Assembly: GCA_008501735.1 (NCBI GenBank)
Contig: QQUF01000056.1
Span: 53,091-117,090, forward strand
Reading direction: 5' to 3'
DNA from: Calditrichota bacterium
GTDB taxonomy: Bacteria > CLD3
DNA: 64,000 bases
Shown: one piece after another, positions 58,918-64,000 of the stretch
Layout of the letters: the number at the start of each line of letters is the position of its first letter
How positions within the stretch are numbered: position 1 is the first letter of the stretch
The notes under the pieces: model-generated
Seen by the model: only the letters and a program-made list of their open reading frames with translations
What the model was told of the DNA's origin: nothing
The model's database searches: none
Position numbers and translations under genes: made by a program

Positions 58918-59412
58918 CTATTTTCTTGTTATTATATCCCAAATTACAACAATTTGGAAGATGAAACTGAGAGCACCTGTAATCTTCGGAAATAAAGTTC
59001 TTGGGATAACAACTGTATCTCCTGGTTGTAAAATCGGAACTTCTTCTTTGTATTCATTTTTAAGCCATTTCTTTGCGTTAAAAACAATTACTTCTTTGTT
59101 CTCACCTTCTCCCCTAACAATTTTAATTTCATCTATTTTAGAGCTTGCGGTTGGACCACCTGTCAGTGAAAGTGCACTAATTAAATCAGTTTTGTCAGGA
59201 ACTTCATAAACTCCAGGTCTTCCAACTTCCCCCCAAATGTTTATAGAGATTAAAAGTACTAAATCTCCACCTTCAGAATCTCCACCTAACGCGTTATCAC
59301 GAGCAATTCGGTATTTTTGAGGTCCTACCAATTGTACTGCTTGAGCAAAAATGATATTTGAAAAACAAAGAATCAAAAGTATTGAGACAATTTTTATTGA
59401 CTTTGGAGACAT
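58918..59412 (-). CDS. SLBB-domain protein linked to polysaccharide export
   Basis: 164 residues with a signal peptide (cleavage near FAQA, residue 24). One SLBB beta-grasp domain (INIWGEVGRPGVYEVPDKTDLISALSLTGG near 57-86, then DEIKIVRG and LQPGDTVVIP) is followed by a C-terminal hydrophobic helix (about 142-158). Wza-like exporters also contain an N-terminal poly-export domain, which is absent here. The helix would place it in a membrane near the Wzc-like protein. It may be an accessory of the export machine, or a split Wza whose other part is elsewhere. Confidence 0.8.
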   Translation of the reverse strand: MSPKSIKIVSILLILCFSNIIFAQAVQLVGPQKYRIARDNALGGDSEGGDLVLLISINIWGEVGRPGVYEVPDKTDLISALSLTGGPTASSKIDEIKIVRGEGENKEVIVFNAKKWLKNEYKEEVPILQPGDTVVIPRTLFPKITGALSFIFQIVVIWDIITRK

Positions 59413-59514
59413 AAAAAATCCAATTTAAAATATGTAAGAAATTTCAAGTTTAAACAAGTCTGCCAATATAAAACCAAAGTCTGAATATTGTCAAATGAAA
59501 TAAACTTTTTTTCT

Positions 59515-60354
59515 CTAAAATTTTACTACTAAAAACGACCATTCTTTTTTGAATTTTTCATTAAGAATTTGACCATTTAACTCCAACACTTTCGATTTTA
59601 CTTTTTTTGCTTCTTCATTTAAAATCCCAGAAAGTATAAACTCAATGCCATTAAAAGATGAAAAAGCAGGTAAAAGTTCAAGAATTACCGAAGTGTGAAT
59701 ATTGACAAGTACCAAATTAAAGTCATTTTTTTCTTCTAAACTATGCAAAGCGTCACAAATCTTCAATTTAATTTTATCGGAAACTTCATTAATCTCGACA
59801 TTCTCTTGAGCATTCAAAATTGAATCTTCATCAATGTCTGAGGCAAAAATCTCTTTTGCTCCGAGTTTTGCTGCTCCAATTGCTAAGATTCCGCTTCCTG
59901 TTCCTAAGTCCAAAATTATCGAACTTGGTTTTACGTAATCTTTCAAACTTGCAAGAATCAGCTGAGTCGTCTCGTGGCTCCCTGTTCCAAAAGCCATTTT
60001 AGGGTCGATTTTTATTAAAATCTCATTAGGTTTTAATTCAGGATTTTCCCAAGTTGGTGCGACTACAAAAGGCGGAATCGAAATCGGCTGAATTGTTTTC
60101 TTCCAAGTCTCAAACCAATTTCCGTCGTCAAGCCACTCGTTAACTTCGATTTCCAAATTTGGCTCAAGTTGCTTTAAAATATTTTGTAACTCGTCTGTGA
60201 AATTTTCTTTTTCGATGTAAGCAGTCAGCCCGTTTTTATCTTCAATGATTCCTTCTGCTCCATAAAAACTCAAAATCCCTGTAATTTCCTCATTTTCAGT
60301 TTCCATTTTCAGTATTAACCAATCGCCTTTTCCTTTGTAAGTGAAAGTCTGCAT
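59515..60354 (-). CDS. prmA: Ribosomal protein L11 methyltransferase
   Basis: 279 residues. The N-terminal substrate-recognition domain is short and acidic. The SAM domain has LDLGTGSGILAIGAAKLGA near 147-165 and the NIHTSVI motif near 219 in place of the usual NI(L/V)A. The FGTGSHETT stretch near 126 is the PrmA signature. It trimethylates lysines of L11. Its start overlaps the stop of the aminotransferase gene (TGATG). Confidence 0.92.
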   Translation of the reverse strand: MQTFTYKGKGDWLILKMETENEEITGILSFYGAEGIIEDKNGLTAYIEKENFTDELQNILKQLEPNLEIEVNEWLDDGNWFETWKKTIQPISIPPFVVAPTWENPELKPNEILIKIDPKMAFGTGSHETTQLILASLKDYVKPSSIILDLGTGSGILAIGAAKLGAKEIFASDIDEDSILNAQENVEINEVSDKIKLKICDALHSLEEKNDFNLVLVNIHTSVILELLPAFSSFNGIEFILSGILNEEAKKVKSKVLELNGQILNEKFKKEWSFLVVKF

Positions 60355-61406
60355 CAGATTTCCTTTAAAACTTTATTAGTAATTTCTACAACTTTTTCTG
60401 CTTCTTCGCCCGTTAATGAAGGGTAAAGTGGAATGGAAACTCCATTTTCAAACCATTCGACTGTTTCAGAAAATCCTTTGTCTTTTTCTCCGAGCATTCT
60501 ATTCAAAGGAAAAAAGACTGCGTCTCCGCAAGCAATTCCCAAACTTTCCATTCTTTCGCGAAAGTTTTTAGCAGGTGTTTTTAATTTAAAAACGAACCTG
60601 TAAAAACAAGGTTCACAGTTTGGTTCGGCTTTGAGTTTCTCGATTTTTTCAGAAATAATATTTTTATCATAAAATTCGTAGAGCTTTTTTCTTCGCAAAA
60701 TAAATTCGTCAAGTTTCGCTAATTGAACGTTTCCGATTGCTGCACAAACATTATTTAGTTTGTAGTTAAACCTAAGTTTCGAATCCGTTTTTCCGCCGTA
60801 GTAAGTTCGGTCTTTTACGTCTTCAATTAATTCTTTTTGATTCGAAAGAACCATTCCGCCGTCAATTGACGTGAGAACTTTCGTCGCATAAAATGAAAAA
60901 ACAGAAATGCCTGAGAAAGAGCCGACTTGTTTCCCTGAAATTTTTGCTCCAATAGTTTGGGCACAATCTTCAATCACAGGAATTCCGAAAGAGTTAATTT
61001 CTTCGATTTTACAAGGGAAACCAAAATGATGAGGTGCAATTATGCAAGAGGTCTTCGAAGTGATTTTATTTTTCAAAGATTGAACTGAAATGTTACAGTC
61101 GTAGGAGTTTGTGTCAATTAAAACAGGTTTTGCCCCTGACATTCTGACAGCGTTAAGCAAAGCTGCACAAGCTGAGTTTGGAATTGCGACTTCGGATTTT
61201 TCTCCGATTCCAAGCGATAACAAAGCTAAATGTAAAGCTGCTGTGCCATTTACAACTGCTGCTGAATATCGTACTCCAACGTAGTTTGAAAGATTGGCTT
61301 CAAATTTGCTAATTTCGTCGCCAACGGCAAGTTGTCCGTTTCGGAAAAGGTTTTCCAAAATTTCAAATTCTTTGTTAGAAATCGAGGGCTTTGAGTGGTA
61401 AATCAA
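60354..61406 (-). CDS. DegT/DnrJ/EryC1-family sugar aminotransferase
   Basis: 350 residues of the PLP fold type I DegT family. GTAALHLAL near 59-67 is the PLP phosphate region, EDCAQTIGAK near 147-156 holds the PLP-stacking Asp/Gln, and SFYATKVLTSIDGGM near 175-189 holds the lysine that binds PLP. These enzymes aminate nucleotide-linked keto-sugars for lipopolysaccharide or other glycans. It lies 1 kb upstream of the Wzc-like/SLBB pair on the same strand, which fits polysaccharide work, although PrmA separates them. Confidence 0.88.
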   Translation of the reverse strand: MIYHSKPSISNKEFEILENLFRNGQLAVGDEISKFEANLSNYVGVRYSAAVVNGTAALHLALLSLGIGEKSEVAIPNSACAALLNAVRMSGAKPVLIDTNSYDCNISVQSLKNKITSKTSCIIAPHHFGFPCKIEEINSFGIPVIEDCAQTIGAKISGKQVGSFSGISVFSFYATKVLTSIDGGMVLSNQKELIEDVKDRTYYGGKTDSKLRFNYKLNNVCAAIGNVQLAKLDEFILRRKKLYEFYDKNIISEKIEKLKAEPNCEPCFYRFVFKLKTPAKNFRERMESLGIACGDAVFFPLNRMLGEKDKGFSETVEWFENGVSIPLYPSLTGEEAEKVVEITNKVLKEI

Positions 61407-61503
61407 CTTTTATTAAAATTTAGTTTTAAGTTCCGAACTAGGTGAAAGTTAGTAAATTTCTACTTACTTTTATACTTTTCATTAAAATATTTTTGGTCTT
61501 AAT

Positions 61504-61896
61504 TTGGCGTTATTAGAATTCACCTTTAACGATTACATCGGAATCGAAATTTTATTTCAAAAAGATGGAGTTTGTGAGGCTCAAATTCAATTGGATTCTG
61601 CAAAACATTTGAACAGTCTCGGTTGGGTTCACGGAGGAATTTTGCTCACAACTTTAGACAGTGTAATGGGTTATGCAGTCGGAAGTTTAATCGAACCTGA
61701 AAAAGACGAGTGGACTGCAACAACTCAAATTTCTTACCAATTTATTAACGCTGCAAAACCTGATGCTCTTTTAAAAGGAATTGGGAAAGTTGTTAAGTTT
61801 GGTAAAAAGAATGCTTTTATCGAAGGTGAAATTTATGACGACGAAGGAACATTAATTGCGAAAAGTCACGGAATTTGGGCAGTAAAACGAAAATGA
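61504..61896 (+). CDS. Hotdog-fold thioesterase, PaaI type
   Basis: 130 residues with the hotdog signature [23 protein letters not shown] near 38-60. The His-Gly-Gly and the following Asp are the usual acyl-CoA site. It likely hydrolyses aromatic or medium-chain acyl-CoAs. TTG start at 61504 (reads MALLEF), with no better ATG in frame. It is followed by hslV 22 nt later. Connection to hslUV is probably only positional. Confidence 0.82.
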   Translation: MALLEFTFNDYIGIEILFQKDGVCEAQIQLDSAKHLNSLGWVHGGILLTTLDSVMGYAVGSLIEPEKDEWTATTQISYQFINAAKPDALLKGIGKVVKFGKKNAFIEGEIYDDEGTLIAKSHGIWAVKRK

Positions 61897-61918
61897 AAAA
61901 TTATTGGAGAAAATTAAA

Positions 61919-62464
61919 ATGTTAGAAATAAAAGCAACAACTATTGTTGCAGTTAAAAAAAATGGTCAAAGTGCAATCGCAGGAGACGGACAAGTTACTC
62001 TCGGAAATACAGTTATGAAAGGAAGTGCAAACAAAATTCGCAAGCTTTACAACGGAGACGTTCTCGCAGGTTTTGCGGGTTCTGTTACAGACGCTTTCAT
62101 TTTGTTTGAGCTTTTCACAAAACAACTTGAGACTTACAAAGGAAACTTGAAACGCTCAGTTGTAGAATTTGGAAAAGAGTGGCGAAATGACAAATTTCTT
62201 AGACGTTTGGAAGCAATGTTAATTGTGTTAGACAAAGACAATCTTTTTGTCCTTAGTGGAAACGGAGACATTGTTGAACCTGACGACGATATTGTTGCAA
62301 TTGGTTCAGGTGGAATGTTTGCACTCTCAGCAGGAAAAGCACTTTTACAAAACACAGAATTGAATGCGGACGAAATTGTCAGAAAATCCTTAGAAATTGC
62401 TGCCTCGATTTGCATTTACACAAACACAAATATTATTGTTGAAAAAGTAGGAGACAAAAAATAA
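61919..62464 (+). CDS. hslV: ATP-dependent protease subunit HslV
   Basis: 181 residues. HslV forms the two hexameric rings of the proteolytic core. The N-terminus [12 protein letters not shown] suggests removal of six residues to free the catalytic Thr (second block TTIVAV), as in related HslV proteins. [13 protein letters not shown] near 23-35 and the [14 protein letters not shown] region near 122-135 are family marks. The ATG at 61919 is preceded by GGAGAAAAT; an upstream in-frame TTG at 61904 is less likely. The stop is directly followed by the hslU ATG. Confidence 0.95.
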   Translation: MLEIKATTIVAVKKNGQSAIAGDGQVTLGNTVMKGSANKIRKLYNGDVLAGFAGSVTDAFILFELFTKQLETYKGNLKRSVVEFGKEWRNDKFLRRLEAMLIVLDKDNLFVLSGNGDIVEPDDDIVAIGSGGMFALSAGKALLQNTELNADEIVRKSLEIAASICIYTNTNIIVEKVGDKK

Positions 62465-63790
62465 ATGGAAACTCTCACGCCAAGACAAATTGTAAATGAA
62501 CTTGACAAATACATCATCGGACAAACAAACGCTAAAAAATCAGTTGCCATCGCTCTTAGAAATCGTTGGAGAAGGCAGCAAGTTGAAGGAAGTTTGAAAA
62601 ATGAAATTATGCCAAATAACATAATTTTAATTGGTCCAACAGGAGTTGGGAAAACAGAAATTGCACGCAGGCTTTCAAAACTTGCAAAAGCACCTTTCGT
62701 AAAAGTCGAAGCCTCAAAATTCACAGAAGTCGGTTACGTCGGAAGAGATGTTGAATCAATTGTTCGAGATTTAATGGAAATTGCAGTAACAATGGTTAAA
62801 GCAGAAATTTCAGTAAAAGTTGAAGCAAAAGCAAAAATTAACGTCGAAAACAGAATTTTAGAAATTTTACTTCCGGGCTACAAAGACATCAAAAGTGATT
62901 CTGAAAATCTTCCAACTTGGGACAAAATGAAAGACAGGCTTCAAAAAGGTCTTCTTGACGAAAAAGAAATTGAATTTGACCTCAAAGAAGATTCTGGAAA
63001 AATGTTGCAAGTTCTCGCTCCAATGGGAATGGAAGATTTTGGCTCAAACCTAAAAGATATGTTTGGTGGAATGATGCCGAAGAAAAAGAAAAAAAGAAAA
63101 ATGAAAATTTCCGATGCTCGAAAAGCCTTGCTCGAAGAAGAAGTTTCAAAACTCATCGACCACGACAAAGCAATCGAAGAAGCTGTTCGTAGAACCGAAA
63201 ATTCAGGAATCGTTTTTCTTGATGAAATTGACAAAATCGCTGGAGGAGGAAAAGGGAAAAATGGACCTGACGTTTCTCGTGAAGGAGTTCAGCGAGACAT
63301 TTTGCCGATTGTCGAAGGTTCAACAGTTTCCACAAAATACGGAAGCGTAAAAACCGACCACGTTCTTTTTATTGCAGCAGGAGCTTTTCACGTCGCAAAG
63401 CCTTCGGACTTGATTCCTGAACTTCAAGGACGTTTTCCAATTCGTGTTGAACTTGACAGCCTTTCGGAAGAAGATTTCAAACGAATTTTGACTGAGCCTG
63501 AAAATGCTTTAATCAAGCAATACACAGCACTTTTGGAAACAGAAAGCGTAAAATTAGAGTTTAGTGAAGACGCAATTGACGAAATCGCAAGCCTTGCTTT
63601 TATTGCAAACGAGCAAATGGAAAACATCGGAGCAAGAAGACTCCACACAATTATGTCGAAACTTTTGGAAGAAATTCTTTTTGACACTCCAGACAGATTC
63701 AAAGGAAATATTATGATTAATCAAGAAATCGTGAAAAGTGCTTTGGCAGAAGTGATTAAAAATCCAGACTTGAGCGAATTCATTCTTTAA
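62465..63790 (+). CDS. hslU: ATPase subunit HslU
   Basis: 441 residues, the AAA+ unfoldase partner of HslV. The N-terminus [17 protein letters not shown] is typical, followed by Walker [15 protein letters not shown] near 59-72, the pore/sensor GYVGRDVES near 91-99, the intermediate I domain with a Lys-rich stretch near 200-212, Walker [12 protein letters not shown] near 243-253, and the C-terminal tail ending SEFIL, which docks into HslV. It starts at the base after the hslV stop. This pair is a clear housekeeping operon. Confidence 0.96.
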   Translation: METLTPRQIVNELDKYIIGQTNAKKSVAIALRNRWRRQQVEGSLKNEIMPNNIILIGPTGVGKTEIARRLSKLAKAPFVKVEASKFTEVGYVGRDVESIVRDLMEIAVTMVKAEISVKVEAKAKINVENRILEILLPGYKDIKSDSENLPTWDKMKDRLQKGLLDEKEIEFDLKEDSGKMLQVLAPMGMEDFGSNLKDMFGGMMPKKKKKRKMKISDARKALLEEEVSKLIDHDKAIEEAVRRTENSGIVFLDEIDKIAGGGKGKNGPDVSREGVQRDILPIVEGSTVSTKYGSVKTDHVLFIAAGAFHVAKPSDLIPELQGRFPIRVELDSLSEEDFKRILTEPENALIKQYTALLETESVKLEFSEDAIDEIASLAFIANEQMENIGARRLHTIMSKLLEEILFDTPDRFKGNIMINQEIVKSALAEVIKNPDLSEFIL

Positions 63791-63799
63791 AAGGTAAAA

Positions 63800-64000
63800 A
63801 TGGAATTTTCTGATTACTTCAATAAAGCCTTTAACACAAATTATTGGTTGTCATTTCATATGTTTGCAGGTGCGTTTTTTAGCTACTTGCTTCTTAAGAA
63901 ATTTGAACCTAAAGTTGTCTTTCTGATAATTTTGGTTTGTGGCTTGGGTTGGGAAATAATCGAATTCTCAGAGTGCTATTTTTTCAATGACTTCAAAGTT
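63800..64000 (+). CDS. Membrane protein, N-terminal fragment
   Basis: The first 67 codons of a gene that runs off the window. It starts with ATG at 63800, preceded by AAAGGTA, 9 nt after hslU. It has at least two hydrophobic segments (FHMFAGAFFSYLLL near 19-32 and VVFLIILVCGLGWEIIEF near 39-56) reminiscent of VanZ-like or DUF2238-type small membrane proteins, but too little is visible to assign a family. Confidence 0.6.
   Translation, partial: MEFSDYFNKAFNTNYWLSFHMFAGAFFSYLLLKKFEPKVVFLIILVCGLGWEIIEFSECYFFNDFKV

Noticed and set aside
1-64000. CRISPR arrays, IS elements, prophage genes
   Set aside because: No regularly spaced repeats, transposase or integrase motifs, or phage structural genes were recognised.

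Overview
The window is a gene-dense, low-GC (about one third G+C by eye) bacterial chromosome segment. It suggests a member of the Bacteroidota/Chlorobiota/Ignavibacteriota assemblage. Reasons are an actABCDEF-type alternative complex III, many lipoproteins with a short lipobox, HslUV, a UbiD-family decarboxylase beside menaquinone-type MenG/UbiE, frequent TTG starts, -7-like TAnnTTT motifs, and intergenic palindromes of the kind common in that group. The assignment is an inference. No rRNA, tRNA, CRISPR array, IS element or prophage was recognised.

Region 1 (1-12.8 kb) is an anaerobic respiratory block: the end of narH, narJ and narI, two different NarK-type transporters, then a complete alternative complex III (actA-F) closed by a strong terminator. 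Quinol would be oxidised either directly by nitrate reductase or through ACIII toward c-type carriers. No terminal oxidase follows actF.

Region 2 (13-21 kb) holds surface proteins (Ig-repeat lipoprotein, beta-barrel-like protein). It also holds a compact three-gene cassette of a PqqD-like protein, an ATP-grasp ligase and a fold-type III PLP decarboxylase. A propeller-like lipoprotein follows, translationally coupled to a urea transporter fused to an M23 peptidase. Region 3 (21-25 kb) has a PD-(D/E)XK-like/ImmA-like fusion protein, a small protein plus nucleotidyltransferase pair, and a UbiD-family decarboxylase, with two dispersed intergenic repeats.

Region 4 (25-29.7 kb) looks like a copper/metal locus: two MauG-like diheme lipoproteins, a small Cys protein, a His-rich lipoprotein and an MbnP-like lipoprotein. 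Region 5 (29.7-32.6 kb, minus strand) is a two-component pair in which the kinase has a degenerate receiver and its partner is a receiver joined to a DHp domain without an ATPase domain.

Region 6 (32.6-44.2 kb) is mostly housekeeping: coaE, a PanE-like reductase, a DEAD-box helicase, ruvA, a CYTH protein, a CopZ-like chaperone, a DinB-fold protein, lipoproteins, a DegP-like protease next to a protease-dead paralogue, a deacetylase-family protein and an isochorismatase-like hydrolase. Between the last two lies an unexpected minus-strand mini transcription unit (about 43.36-43.63 kb) with promoter-like boxes, a nearly perfect Shine-Dalgarno, a 17-codon ORF, a stem-loop and an intrinsic terminator.

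Region 7 (44.2-61.4 kb, minus strand) has a CASTOR/POLLUX-like channel, MenG, an M50 protease, a cell-wall amidase, a 1001-residue ATPase-like/TPR protein, an RluB-like synthase operon with an NlpC/P60 hydrolase, a Wzc-like tyrosine kinase with an SLBB protein, PrmA and a DegT-family aminotransferase. Region 8 (61.5-64 kb) has a hotdog thioesterase, hslV, hslU and the start of a membrane protein. The best leads for something undescribed are the 43.4 kb mini-gene, the PqqD/ATP-grasp/PLP cassette, the diheme/MbnP locus, the receiver-DHp protein and the nuclease-like/ImmA fusion.
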